DNA from: Bacteroidia bacterium
GTDB taxonomy: Bacteria; Bacteroidota; Bacteroidia; J057
Assembly: GCA_041391665.1 (NCBI GenBank)
Contig: JAWKNO010000001.1
Span: forward strand, 2,046,001-2,110,000
Direction: 5' to 3'
Length of the DNA stretch: 64,000 nucleotides
In this document: piece after piece, positions 17,218-27,400 of the stretch
Numbering within the stretch: position 1 is the first letter of the stretch
Layout: every line of letters starts with the position of its first letter
Made by a program: the position numbers and the translations under genes
Notes under the pieces: model-generated
The model's database searches: none
What the model saw: the letters and a program-made list of their open reading frames with translations, nothing else
Told to the model about the DNA's origin: nothing

Positions 17218-18564
17218 ATGTTATCACCTCTAAAAGTAAAACAAGGATTTGTGCAGGCATGCTTTGGGGTACTGATGATCGGAAGCACCTTGGCCCAGCC
17301 ATCGCTGGATCTCCATGCCTGTGTAGATTATACCCTTACCCATCATGAAAGCAACCGTGTGTATCAAAACCAGGCGGCCATTTCACAACAGCAGGCAAAG
17401 GAAGCCCTGGCTGGTTATTTACCGCAGATTAATGGTGTCGCAGCGCTCGATGACAATCTAAAGCGTCAGACAACGATTATTCCCGCTGGAGTATTTGGCT
17501 CAGAAGACATCAGGGTTCAGTTTGGCAATCAGTATTCGACTACGGCGACGGTTCAACTCGATCAGACGATATATGACCAGTCATTGATATACGGCCTTCG
17601 CGCCAACGTTCCCAATATGGAAATTGCCCGGCTGAAGAAAGAAAAAAATGACGAAGAGCTGATTATACAGACGGCAAAAGCTTTTTATCAGGTACTGGCG
17701 ACACGGCAAAAACTGGCACTGCTTGCAGAAAATGAACAGAAGTTTCAGGAGCAACTGGAGGTAGTAAAACTACAATACGAAAAAGGCGTAGCAAAAAAAA
17801 TTGACTATGACCGGATGAGAGTCAGTCTCAACAATGTGCGCTCCCAAAAACAGGTATTACAGACCAACGAGGAACTCGCGCTCAACCGCCTCCGGCTGGC
17901 AATGGGGCTGCCTCAGGAGGCAGAACTGAATCTCGCTGAGATTTCTCTTTTGGATATGGACATTGAAGTGCCTGTTTCCGGAGAATTTGACCCCCAGCAT
18001 AATATCGATCTTCAGTTGCAGAGCCAGAGTATTGCGTTGCAGGAAATTGATCTGAAGCGGAAATCTGCCTCCCGCCTTCCTACGGTTTCTGCCTATGGGC
18101 GTTATGGCGCCCAGGCGCTGGGCAATGAACTCGGGGCATCTTACAACAATTGGTTTGATTTTTCTTCTATTGGCCTTAAGGTGAATGTCCCCATATTCGG
18201 AGGCCTGCGCCGCTACAGCCAGATTACACAATCCAGCCTGAACCTGGAAAATGCAAAAATCAACTATAAACTTGCCGCGGAAAACCTGGACATGCAGCTT
18301 CAAAATGTATCTACCATCTTAAACAGTGCGCGAATCAATGTGGCAAATAATCGCGAAAATCTCGCACTCGCAAAAGATGTATTTGACAACAGTACCCTTC
18401 AATATGAGAAAGGCGTTGCACCTTTTTCAGATTTTGTCAATGCAGATTTTGCTTACAAGGAAGCACAAAACAACTATATCAATTCAGTACTAGATTATTT
18501 GACCGCGCGACTCGATTACGAGCGGGCCAGCGGTTCACTGTCTGAATATATCCAACAACTTTAG
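17218..18564 (+). CDS. TolC-family outer-membrane efflux protein
   Basis: Outer-membrane channel of a tripartite efflux pump. I prefer the ATG at 17218, because it gives a compact signal peptide ('FGVLMIGSTLAQPS') and leaves room for a leader after the -7 box at 17180; the in-frame ATG at 17197 would lie almost at the predicted transcript start. Two long coiled-coil repeats of the outer-membrane efflux family are visible, for example 'KTAKAFYQVLATRQKLALL'-type helices and 'NSVLDYLTARLDYERASG' at the end, with 'QYEKGVA' occurring in each half. Adaptor and RND permease follow at 30-nt spacing. Confidence 0.93.
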   Translation: MLSPLKVKQGFVQACFGVLMIGSTLAQPSLDLHACVDYTLTHHESNRVYQNQAAISQQQAKEALAGYLPQINGVAALDDNLKRQTTIIPAGVFGSEDIRVQFGNQYSTTATVQLDQTIYDQSLIYGLRANVPNMEIARLKKEKNDEELIIQTAKAFYQVLATRQKLALLAENEQKFQEQLEVVKLQYEKGVAKKIDYDRMRVSLNNVRSQKQVLQTNEELALNRLRLAMGLPQEAELNLAEISLLDMDIEVPVSGEFDPQHNIDLQLQSQSIALQEIDLKRKSASRLPTVSAYGRYGAQALGNELGASYNNWFDFSSIGLKVNVPIFGGLRRYSQITQSSLNLENAKINYKLAAENLDMQLQNVSTILNSARINVANNRENLALAKDVFDNSTLQYEKGVAPFSDFVNADFAYKEAQNNYINSVLDYLTARLDYERASGSLSEYIQQL

Positions 18565-18594
18565 TTTCTATCCTCCACTTTAGTATTTCCAAAA

Positions 18595-19653
18595 ATGAGA
18601 AATCGAATTATTGTCATATCCGTCGTAATTCTTTTGTTATTAGCTATGGCTGTTACCCTGGTTTCCAACAAGAAAGTCATCGACGCAAAAAAACAAGTAG
18701 TTGACCGCTCCGGATTCGCAATCGGCGTTTCCACCGTTCATGTAGAACAGAAAGAAATCTCCGGTGTACTGCTTCTCCCTGCAAACCTGGAGCCAAACAA
18801 AGATGCCAACATCACCGCTTATACACAGGGCCGTATTGAATCTTTACAGCTAGAACCCGGAACCCGCGTTTCCAAAGGTCAGGTCGTAGGCCATGTTGAT
18901 ACCCGCCTGCGTGAGCTCAGCCTTAAAACTGCCCAGCTTGCGATTGACAAGCTGGAGCAGGATACACAACGGTACAAAGACCTTTATGAAGGCAAGGCCA
19001 TCTCAGAAGTGAATTATCTGGATGTAAAGTATAATTATGAAAACTCCCGTCTTCAGGCAGAGCAGGCGCAAAAGCAGATTGAAGATGGGAAAATTATCGC
19101 GCCAATCAGTGGAATCGTAACTGTCAAAAACCTGGAACCCGGTGAATACGCCAATCCGGGCGCCGTTTTGGCGACTGTCGTGGACATCTCACGGTTGAAA
19201 GCGATTGTCATGGTCGATGAGCAGGTCGTTTACCAGCTCAGTGAAGGGCAGAAGGCCGAAATTCAAACCGAGCTTTTCCCCGGGAAAATATTTGCAGGAA
19301 CCATCACCTTTATCAATCCTAAAGCAGATATTAACCACAATTACCGGGTAGAGGTAACCATTGCCAACAACCAGGGGGTAACGCTGAAGGCTGGTAGTTT
19401 TGTCATGGTTGATTTTAAACTCAATCAGGATAGCAAAGCCCTGATGATTCCCAAAGCCGCGTTGGTAGAAGGGGTTAAAAATCCGGGTGTATTTGTCGTT
19501 AAAGACGGCACCACACATTATCGCAAGATTGTTCTGGGACGTGAAAGCGGAGAGAAAATAGAAGTGGTCTCAGGTCTTAGCCTGGGAGAAGAAATCGTGG
19601 TTTCCGGTCAGATCAATCTTATCGACGGCTCACCCGTGGAAGTAATCGAGTAA
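18595..19653 (+). CDS. RND efflux periplasmic adaptor (membrane-fusion protein)
   Basis: 352 residues with an N-terminal membrane anchor ('VISVVILLLLAMAVTLVSN'). The lipoyl/barrel-sandwich halves are 'ITAYTQGRIESLQLEPGTRV' and 'GKIIAPISGIVTVKNLEPGE', flanking a short coiled coil (~residues 95-155). A beta-barrel and membrane-proximal domain follow ('AALVEGVKNPGVFVVKDG'). It bridges TolC (17218) and the RND permease (19685) in the same operon. Confidence 0.94.
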   Translation: MRNRIIVISVVILLLLAMAVTLVSNKKVIDAKKQVVDRSGFAIGVSTVHVEQKEISGVLLLPANLEPNKDANITAYTQGRIESLQLEPGTRVSKGQVVGHVDTRLRELSLKTAQLAIDKLEQDTQRYKDLYEGKAISEVNYLDVKYNYENSRLQAEQAQKQIEDGKIIAPISGIVTVKNLEPGEYANPGAVLATVVDISRLKAIVMVDEQVVYQLSEGQKAEIQTELFPGKIFAGTITFINPKADINHNYRVEVTIANNQGVTLKAGSFVMVDFKLNQDSKALMIPKAALVEGVKNPGVFVVKDGTTHYRKIVLGRESGEKIEVVSGLSLGEEIVVSGQINLIDGSPVEVIE

Positions 19654-19684
19654 GTAATTTTTACCCAAGAATTTCAATCGACAC

Positions 19685-22600
19685 ATGTCTCTTACAGAAA
19701 TATCCATTAAACGCCCGTTGCTGATCACAGTGGTATTTGTGGTGCTGGTTTTGTTTGGTTTTATCAGTTACAGCAATCTGAACTACAACCTGCTCCCAAA
19801 GTTTGAAGCTAATGTGCTTTCAATCAGTACCATTTATCCGGGCGCGTCTCCCCGCGAGGTCGAGACCAATATTACCAAGCCGGTAGAAGATGCCGTCTCC
19901 GCCATCGAAGGTATAGATAAAATTACCTCTACTTCTCAGGAGGGCTTTTCGCTTGTACTGATTACCCTAAAACCCGGAATCAGTACAATTACGGCTCAGC
20001 GCGATGCTGAAAGAAAAATCGGGCAAATCACTTCGCTTTTGCCTCAAGACATCGACGACCCGGTGGTCAATCGCTTTAACACAGAGGAGCTTCCGGTATT
20101 GCGAATCAGTGCTACAGCTAATCTGTCCCCGACAGAACTCTATAACCTGCTCGACAACCAGATCAAACCGATTCTTTCCAATGTAAAAGGCGTGGGCACG
20201 GTACGGTTGATCGGAGGAACGGAACGCGAAATTCAGGTCAGTCTTGACAATGATAAGCTCCACGCCTATAATTTTTCCCCTGCACAGGTCAGTCAGCTCA
20301 TCGGTCAGGCAAACAGTTCTTATCCCGCCGGAAATGTTCAGACCAGTGGTACACGACTTTCGATTCAGTTTGACGCGAGGCTTTCCCGGGTGGAGGAGTT
20401 GCGAAACCTCATTCTCCGGGAGAATGCAGACGGGAGTAAGGTATTTCTCCGCGATGTGGCTTCCATTTCAGACGGCCAGCAGGAAATCACGGCCCTTAAC
20501 CGGATCAATGGAAAAGCCGGGGTTGGGGTAGAGATTGTGAAACAGGCGGATGCCAATGCGGTGGAGGTCAGCCAGAAAGTAAAAGCGACGCTGGCCGATC
20601 TGAAAACGCAGTTTGCCGCTCAGGGGCTGAACTATGAGATTGCCATGGACCAGTCCACCTATACCCTTCAGTCTGCCAATGGCGTACTGGAGGATCTGAC
20701 GCTTGCGGTGTTTATTGTGGCAGCGGTCATGCTCATGTTTTTGCATAGTCTGCGAAGCTCCACTTTTGTTCTTGTCGCATTGCCATCAGCGATGATCCCG
20801 ACATTTATTCTGATGAATGTCTTTGGATTTTCGCTCAACCTGATGACCCTTATGGCGCTTTCGCTGGTTGTGGGGATTCTTGTGGATGACAGTATTGTGG
20901 TATTGGAAAATATCTACCGCCATCTGGAAATGGGCAAAGATAAACAAACGGCTGCATTGGAAGGGCGAAACGAAATTGGCTTTACCGCCGTAGCGATTAC
21001 CCTGGTTGACGTTGTGGTTTTTGTTCCTTTGGCGTTGAGCACCGGTCTTATTGGAAATATTCTTCGGGAGTTTGCACTTGTCGTAGTTTTTTCCACCCTG
21101 ATGAGTTTGTTGGTTGCATTTACGCTTACCCCGATGCTTGCCTCTCGCTGGGGACGGGTAGAACATCTTCGGCAAGATTCTCTCTGGGGGAAAATTAGTC
21201 TGGGATTCGAAAGATTGCTGGATACGATCAAAGAAGAGTATGGCAAAATTCTGCGTTGGAGCCTGGGGCATAAACGGTATATCCTGTTGGGAATCACGCT
21301 TCTGTTTATCGGAACATTTGCCCTCTTACCTGCCGGTTTTATCGGTACAGCCTTTGTAAGCAACAGTGATCGGGGGGAATTTAACATTCAACTGGAAGTG
21401 GCACCTCAGAGCAGCCTGTATGAAACCAACCAGGCTACCCTTCAGATCGAAAAAATACTGCTTGCACATCCTGAAGTAACTACTGTTTTTACAAGTGTAG
21501 GTACGCAGAGTGGGGTTATGGGCGGAAGTTCTTCTTCTGCCAACCTCGCAGAAATTTCTGTAAAAATGGTGGATAAGGAGACCCGGAAAATTTCGCAGGA
21601 CGACTTTTCTGTCGTAGTTCGCGATGAAATCCTGAAAGTTCCCGGTGTGAAGGCGACCATTATCCCAACGAGTATTACGGGTTCCAGCCAGTCTCCGATC
21701 CAGATTGCTGTGAAAAGCGCGGATACAGACCAGCTTTGGCCCATCGCTCAGAAGGTAGCTGAAGCTGTCAGAAGTACTGCCGGTACAGATTATATTCAGT
21801 TTAGTACCAAAAGCCCCAGACCGCAGATTGAAATTCAGCTGGATCGCGAAAAAGTCGCCCGTCATGGCTTGAGTGTGCCCGAAGTGGGGGCGGCAGTACA
21901 GCTGGCTTTCCGGGGCAATGACCGTTCAAAGTTTCGGGAAGAAGGGGAGGAATATGCGATCAATATCGAACTGGATCCCAGCGATAAACAAGATATTGCC
22001 AGCGTGAGAAGCCTGGTTTTGCGAAATCAGCAGGGGGTTGTGGTTCGGCTGGATGAAATTGCCAATGTATATGAAACCGTGGGACAATCTGTGCTGGAGC
22101 GAACCGATCGCCTCAATTCGATCAAAATCACGGCCTCCGCTACGGGAAGACCTATGGGCGATATCAACAGTGAAATACAGGCTAAAATTGATCAGATCAA
22201 CATGCCTGCAGGGGTTGGGGTCGAAATGCTGGGACAGGCTCAGCAGCAGAGCGATGCGTTTGGCAGTCTGGGTTTTGCCCTGTTATTGGCATTGGTGCTG
22301 GTATATCTGGTCATGGTCGCGTTGTATGAAAGTATGGTTTATCCATTTGTCGTGATGTTTTCCATTCCTGTTGCATTGATCGGAGCCTTGTTGGCGCTGG
22401 CTTTGTCGATGCAGGAGCTGACGATTTTTGCCATTATCGGACTGATTATGCTGATGGGGTTGGTGGCGAAAAATGGTATCCTGATTGTGGACTTTACCAA
22501 TCACCTGAAAGCGCAGGGACTTTCCCTGGTAGAAGCGCTCGTTGAAGCGGGAAAAGAACGGTTGCGCCCGATTCTGATGACAACTTTTGCCATGATTGCG

Positions 22601-22813
22601 GGCATGTTGCCCATTGCCCTCGCCAATGGTGCGGGCGCGGAAGTGAAAAATGGTATGGCATGGGTAGTCATTGGCGGGCTTACCAGTTCGCTGCTGTTGA
22701 CCTTGCTGTTGGTTCCGACTATGTATTATCTCATCGAAAAACTTCGCATCCGGGTCAACCGTTGGTTTGCGCCCCGGGAGAAAAAACAAACCCCCGAACT
22801 GGCAGAGGTTTAA
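19685..22813 (+). CDS. RND efflux permease (HAE1/AcrB type)
   Basis: Proton-driven inner-membrane pump, 1042 residues, normal for the family. It begins with the amphipathic helix 'SLTEISIKRPLLITVVFVVL', then the porter domain. TM4 carries the proton-relay acid pair in 'GILVDDSIVVLENIYRH'. The second half repeats the fold, with 'GLVAKNGILIVDFTNH' and 'RLRPILMTTFAMIAGMLPIA'. Exported substrates are unknown. It ends the MarR-linked operon and is followed by a terminator at 22838-22877. Confidence 0.96.
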   Translation: MSLTEISIKRPLLITVVFVVLVLFGFISYSNLNYNLLPKFEANVLSISTIYPGASPREVETNITKPVEDAVSAIEGIDKITSTSQEGFSLVLITLKPGISTITAQRDAERKIGQITSLLPQDIDDPVVNRFNTEELPVLRISATANLSPTELYNLLDNQIKPILSNVKGVGTVRLIGGTEREIQVSLDNDKLHAYNFSPAQVSQLIGQANSSYPAGNVQTSGTRLSIQFDARLSRVEELRNLILRENADGSKVFLRDVASISDGQQEITALNRINGKAGVGVEIVKQADANAVEVSQKVKATLADLKTQFAAQGLNYEIAMDQSTYTLQSANGVLEDLTLAVFIVAAVMLMFLHSLRSSTFVLVALPSAMIPTFILMNVFGFSLNLMTLMALSLVVGILVDDSIVVLENIYRHLEMGKDKQTAALEGRNEIGFTAVAITLVDVVVFVPLALSTGLIGNILREFALVVVFSTLMSLLVAFTLTPMLASRWGRVEHLRQDSLWGKISLGFERLLDTIKEEYGKILRWSLGHKRYILLGITLLFIGTFALLPAGFIGTAFVSNSDRGEFNIQLEVAPQSSLYETNQATLQIEKILLAHPEVTTVFTSVGTQSGVMGGSSSSANLAEISVKMVDKETRKISQDDFSVVVRDEILKVPGVKATIIPTSITGSSQSPIQIAVKSADTDQLWPIAQKVAEAVRSTAGTDYIQFSTKSPRPQIEIQLDREKVARHGLSVPEVGAAVQLAFRGNDRSKFREEGEEYAINIELDPSDKQDIASVRSLVLRNQQGVVVRLDEIANVYETVGQSVLERTDRLNSIKITASATGRPMGDINSEIQAKIDQINMPAGVGVEMLGQAQQQSDAFGSLGFALLLALVLVYLVMVALYESMVYPFVVMFSIPVALIGALLALALSMQELTIFAIIGLIMLMGLVAKNGILIVDFTNHLKAQGLSLVEALVEAGKERLRPILMTTFAMIAGMLPIALANGAGAEVKNGMAWVVIGGLTSSLLLTLLLVPTMYYLIEKLRIRVNRWFAPREKKQTPELAEV

Positions 22814-22837
22814 TTAAATAAAATGCCGATATCAGAA

Positions 22838-22877
22838 TAAAACTGAGCCATCCCGAAATAAGGGGTGGCTCAGTTTT
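22838..22877. terminator. Bidirectional terminator between RND permease and convergent membrane-protein gene
   Basis: AAAACTGAGCCA (22839-22850) pairs with TGGCTCAGTTTT (22866-22877), and the stem extends through CCC/GGG. The A-rich 5' and T-rich 3' flanks let it work for both converging transcripts. Confidence 0.85.
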
Positions 22878-22887
22878 ATTTATTATT

Positions 22888-23544
22888 TTACCAAAAGAAT
22901 TCTTCCACCAGCTTTTCTCGAACCTTAGGTGACAAATCGGAAATCGCGGCAGTACTAAGCGTATACCGGTGTTTCCCGAGATTAAATTCGGATACTCTTC
23001 CCGACACCATCACAACTCCGGAAATGGTCATACCTATACCTAAGAGCATAAGTAATCCAATTGAAAATGTATCCTCTTCACCAGAGATAATTAAACTTAT
23101 AACGTTATAAAAAGACACAAAAAGTCCTAGCCACATCCCATATACCATAAGGGATATCCCCGCAAGAATTAGCAGTGAACCGAGGATTTTTTGTGAATTC
23201 CTTTCGGGCGAATCAATTACCTTGATCTTGGCAATAGAGGTAATTGGCACATGGTTTCCCGCTACAACGATATAACCTTTCCCTATCGCCTCAATCTGGG
23301 CATTCGTGATTTCCTGTCCATCTTCCAGCGTTAAATTGACCCTGGCACCAGCTGATATATAGCTGAACCTGGTTGTCGTTTGCCAGCTGTTTTTTTTAAC
23401 CGGCTTGAGATGGTTAATCGCCAGCACATAAGCAGTATCTGGTTCATATAGTTGTGATGCAAGGGAAAGGCCCGGTGCAGACAGCAGGGAGAAAATCACC
23501 CATGTGTGCAAGGCAATGTAAGTTTTTTTTGTTGTATTTTCCAT
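22888..23544 (-). CDS. Exported/membrane protein of unknown function, paralogue A of a tandem pair
   Basis: 218 residues from the ATG at 23544. It has a signal-like N-terminus ('FSLLSAPGLSLASQ'), a small beta-rich segment with 'YIVVAGNHVPITSIAKIKV', two transmembrane segments ('ILGSLLILAGISLMVYGMW' and 'GLLMLLGIGMTISGVVMV') and a conserved tail 'AAISDLSPKVREKLVEEFFW'. No family is recognised. A paralogue lies directly upstream at 23674-24324; the two share almost identical first ~130 nt and a ~40-nt stretch near the 3' end, while the middle has diverged. An 18-bp palindrome sits immediately before the start codon. Confidence 0.75.
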   Translation of the reverse strand: MENTTKKTYIALHTWVIFSLLSAPGLSLASQLYEPDTAYVLAINHLKPVKKNSWQTTTRFSYISAGARVNLTLEDGQEITNAQIEAIGKGYIVVAGNHVPITSIAKIKVIDSPERNSQKILGSLLILAGISLMVYGMWLGLFVSFYNVISLIISGEEDTFSIGLLMLLGIGMTISGVVMVSGRVSEFNLGKHRYTLSTAAISDLSPKVREKLVEEFFW

Positions 23545-23562
23545 AACTAACAAGTGTTAGTT
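23545..23562. promoter_or_regulatory. 18-bp palindrome immediately before the start codon of paralogue A
   Basis: AACTAACA-AG-TGTTAGTT abuts the ATG (minus strand, 23544). A weaker version (ACTAAC and GTTAGT arms, 24326-24345) precedes paralogue B. It would fold over the ribosome-binding region or act as an operator. Confidence 0.45.
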
Positions 23563-23673
23563 AGGAAGGTACAAATGAAAAACTATGCAGGAAATGACTT
23601 TTGTCGGGTTGGGTTTCTATGTATAAAAAACGGGTGACTGAGGCTCCCGAAGCCACCATTAGATGCAGACTCA

Positions 23674-24324
23674 TTATTCCAGAAAAGACTTTTTCTCCAG
23701 CTTTTTCCGAACCTTAGGTGACAAATCGGAAATCGCGGCAGTACCCAGCGTAAACCGGGGTTTCCGGAAATCAAACCGGGAGGTTTTCCAAAAGGGGGAT
23801 ATCCCGAATAGAAAAATGGCTAAGGGAATCAAGATTACTGCACCAAATAGTGCATCCGGTTCACTGCCTCCCTCGAAAAATAAATAAAACCCGACCCACA
23901 CGATTCCCAGGATAATACCCAATAAAGCAACTATACCCCGGAACATTTTTGTGATTACTCGTCGTGGACTGTCTTTGACTTTAATAATTACAATTGATGC
24001 GATGGGAATAGATTCTCCTCCTGCTACAATAAATTCTTTTTCGATCTTAGTAATCCGGGCATTGGGGAATTTATCACCATTTTCCAATTCCATATTTACG
24101 GTTTCACCTGTTTTGATGTAGGTGGGTTCATTGGTTTTTATCCATGCTTTATTTTTTTCTTCTGTAGTAGCATTTACCATAACCTTATAATGGTCAATGA
24201 TCAGCACATAAGCAGTATCCGGTTCATATAGTTGTGATGCAAGGGAAAGACCCGGTGCAGACAGCAGGGAGAAAATCATCCATGTGTGCAAGGCAATGTG
24301 AGTTTTTTTTGTTGTATTTTCCAT
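23674..24324 (-). CDS. Exported/membrane protein of unknown function, paralogue B of a tandem pair
   Basis: 216 residues from the ATG at 24324, homologous to the gene at 22888-23544. The signal-like start 'FSLLSAPGLSLASQ' is the same. The middle differs ('KTGETVNMELENGDKFPNAR', 'EFIVAGGESIPIASIVIIKV'), then come two transmembrane segments ('IVALLGIILGIVWVGFYLFF', 'LFGAVILIPLAIFLFGIS') and the shared tail 'GTAAISDLSPKVRKKLEKKS'. Tail and start are conserved at the DNA level. Function is unknown; the common beta element with GG/PI-x-SI suggests the same small domain in both. Confidence 0.72.
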   Translation of the reverse strand: MENTTKKTHIALHTWMIFSLLSAPGLSLASQLYEPDTAYVLIIDHYKVMVNATTEEKNKAWIKTNEPTYIKTGETVNMELENGDKFPNARITKIEKEFIVAGGESIPIASIVIIKVKDSPRRVITKMFRGIVALLGIILGIVWVGFYLFFEGGSEPDALFGAVILIPLAIFLFGISPFWKTSRFDFRKPRFTLGTAAISDLSPKVRKKLEKKSFLE

Positions 24325-24385
24325 AACTAACAACTGCTAGTTAGTAATGTAATAAATAAATATAGTGATGTAAATGACTCACTGA

Positions 24386-24393
24386 TAAATTTG
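24386..24393 (+). promoter_or_regulatory. Candidate -7 promoter box for the SLC12-ATPase gene
   Basis: TAAATTTG matches TAnnTTTG exactly, 58 nt upstream of the ATG at 24452. No clear TTTG is seen at the expected upstream spacing, so the call is tentative. Confidence 0.4.
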
Positions 24394-24451
24394 ACCCGCT
24401 AACTCATAATGTATACTTTAGTCGGATTGCAGTAAAGCGGAATACATCAAT

Positions 24452-27400
24452 ATGCCCAAAACTCGGAAATTCGGAACATTTGGCGGCGTATTTACCCCAT
24501 CGGTCCTCACCATACTCGGCGTGATCATGTATATGCGCATGGGGTGGGTTGTGGGTAATGCCGGACTCATCGGTTCCATTCTTATCATCGTGGTCGCACA
24601 CGTCATTTCGGTGACTACCGGCTTGAGTATTTCTTCCATCGCAACCGACAGAAAAGTGGGTGCTGGGGGTGTTTACTATGTACTGTCCCGCAGTCTGGGC
24701 TTACCTATCGGCGGAGCCATTGGCATTACGCTCTGGATGGCTACTTCACTGAGTATCGCCCTGTATCTGGTCGGCTTTGCCGAAAGCATCAACGCATATT
24801 TTGGATTTACTACCTCCATCAACGGGCTTCGGATATCGGGAAGTATTGCGCTGGCGATTCTGGCTACAATTGCGATCATCAGTACCGCTGTGGCAATCAA
24901 GACGCAATATTTCATTATGGCGGCCATCGGGATCTCTCTGGCCTCTATTTTTGCCGGAACCAGGGAGTTTGCACCGGTGGATATCCCCAACTTTGGTCCC
25001 CCGGAAGGCATATCGATGATGGCGATTTTTGCCATTTTTTTTCCGGCAGTAACAGGCTTTACCGCGGGTATTGCCATGTCTGGAGACCTCAAAGATCCGA
25101 AGAAGTCAATACCCACAGGTACGATATTAGCCATTGCCGTAGGCTTTCTTATCTATATTTCACTCGCCGTATTCATGGCTTACACCATCGAGCCGGAGAT
25201 ACTCAGAAGTGATTATAATATCTTGATGAAGATGGCATTCTTTGCGCCCGCTGTGGTGGCTGGTATCTGGGGGGCAACGCTTTCTTCTGCCCTCGGCGGC
25301 ATACTTGGTGGCCCCCGTATCCTTCAGGCCATGTCCATTGATCGCATTACCCCCAAAGTTTTCAGTAAGGGTGTAGGCAAAGACAACGAACCCCGCAATG
25401 CGCTGCTGGTAACGCTGGTAATTGCAGAATGTGGGGTACTGATCGGAGAGCTGGACATGATTGCGGAGGTATGCTCCATGTTTTATCTGGCTGCATATGG
25501 ATTTATCAACCTTTCTTTCTTTCTGGAGAATTGGGCAAGTGCCGATTTTTCTCCTGGTTTTAAGGTAAAAGGCTGGATCGGACTGCTGGGCTTTGTTGCC
25601 ACCTTCGGCGTGATGTTCCAATTGAATCCAGGCGCAATGTTTGCGGCAGTCATTGTGATCGGAGGCATTTACGCATACTTGCAGCGAAAACACCTGGCAC
25701 TGAGCTCCGGGGATGTATGGACAAGTGTGTGGTCATCATTGGTGATGAAAGGATTGCAGAAAATGGATCAGTCGGTGGACACTTCCCGCAATTGGAAACC
25801 GAATATTCTGCTTTTTTCAGGTGGCACAGATGACCGGCCTCACCTGATTCAGATTGCCAAAGCCATTGCAGGCAAAGTCGGCATGGTCTCCAATTTCGAT
25901 TTGGTGGAGAACCCCGAAGCTGAAGTTCTTTTTCCCAAACATAAACAATCGGTACACGACCCCATCCTTCATGAGTACGGAATCTTTGGCCGCAAGCAGG
26001 AAGTCCAGAATGTGTACAAAGGAATCGAAACGATCGCCAGCACCTACGGATTTTCAGGGGTAGAACCCAATACCGTGCTGCTCGGCTGGGCCAGAAACAC
26101 CACCGATCAGGTCTGGTTTGCAGAGATGACAAAAAAACTGATTGCCCTCGATTACAATGTACTCTATCTTGATTACGACAGGAACCGGAAATTTGGAAAA
26201 TATCAGCGCATCGATGTCTGGTGGCACAACCTGAAGAATAATGCTGAACTTACCCTCAATCTGGTGAAATTTATCTCGCGATCTCCCGACTGGTACAAAG
26301 CTGCCATTAGGGTAATATTGATCAATGATACCAGTAAAGAAGGTTTTGAGCGGAGAATTCATAAGATGCTCGATACGTATCGGATCGAAGCTACAGTAAA
26401 GGTGATCAACAATCACCTGATGCAAAAACCTTCTTATGAATTAATGAAGGTCGAAAGCAAAGACGCTGACCTGATTCTTGCAGGAATTCCGGATATACCC
26501 GAAGGGCAGGAGCGCGATTTTGTAGAGAAAACAACCGAGATGTTCAAATCCATCGGCACCACGCTCCTCGTGAAAACCAGTTCGACCCTCGGCGAAGATG
26601 TCGGTTTTCACAAAGTAGATACTACCGGAGAAATCGACTTCACAAACGAGCTGATCGCCGGCAGCATCATTTCTATTCCAACTTTTTCCGACCAGAAAAC
26701 ACAATCCACGTTTTCCGCTCTTACAGATGAGATGGAACGAATGACCACAGAAATACTGGATGATGAACTGGCTTCATTTGAAAATGTGTACCTCGGATTT
26801 GTGAAAGACTGTCGGAAAATGGCCTTTTATCAAATCGATAAGAAGGAAAATCAGGAAGGGGAAACGGTGGCGCCGGTTAAATTGCTGGAAGAATATGAGG
26901 CCCGCTCGGATGTCTTTATTCAGGATGATATTCCTTATCTGCAGGAACGGATGAGTTCTTTACGGGACAAGTTGCTCGACTTGTCAGAGCAAATTCCCCT
27001 GCAAATAAATAAGCGAATCAGGGTTGAAGGCAGAAAACGCCCATTTAAAAAGATTGTTCGTAAGTTTTTCAGACAACAATATCTGGATGCAGTGAAGCAG
27101 ATTCAATTGCAAATCGGACTTACTACGGTTATCCTGAATGAAAAGCTGAAAGATGGACTGATCGAAAGCGAACGCGCATTCTCCGGAGATTTTCAGGACA
27201 AAAACCAACATTTTGAATTAGTAAGGCAAACCTTTGATGATCTTTCCATGGCGATCCAACAGAATTGCCATACACTGAGAAGCTCAATTAAAAACATTGG
27301 AAGAGAATTGATGTCGGAAGTTTCGCTGATTCTGGAAGATAAAGTATCCAATTCAAAAACGGTCAGGCCCTATTCGAAGGCAGAGCTAAAAATCTTGCTG

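Noticed and set aside
22888..24324. Calling the tandem paralogues a toxin-antitoxin or phage holin pair
   Set aside because: They are homologous to each other, have exported N-termini and two helices plus a soluble part, and match no such family I recognise.
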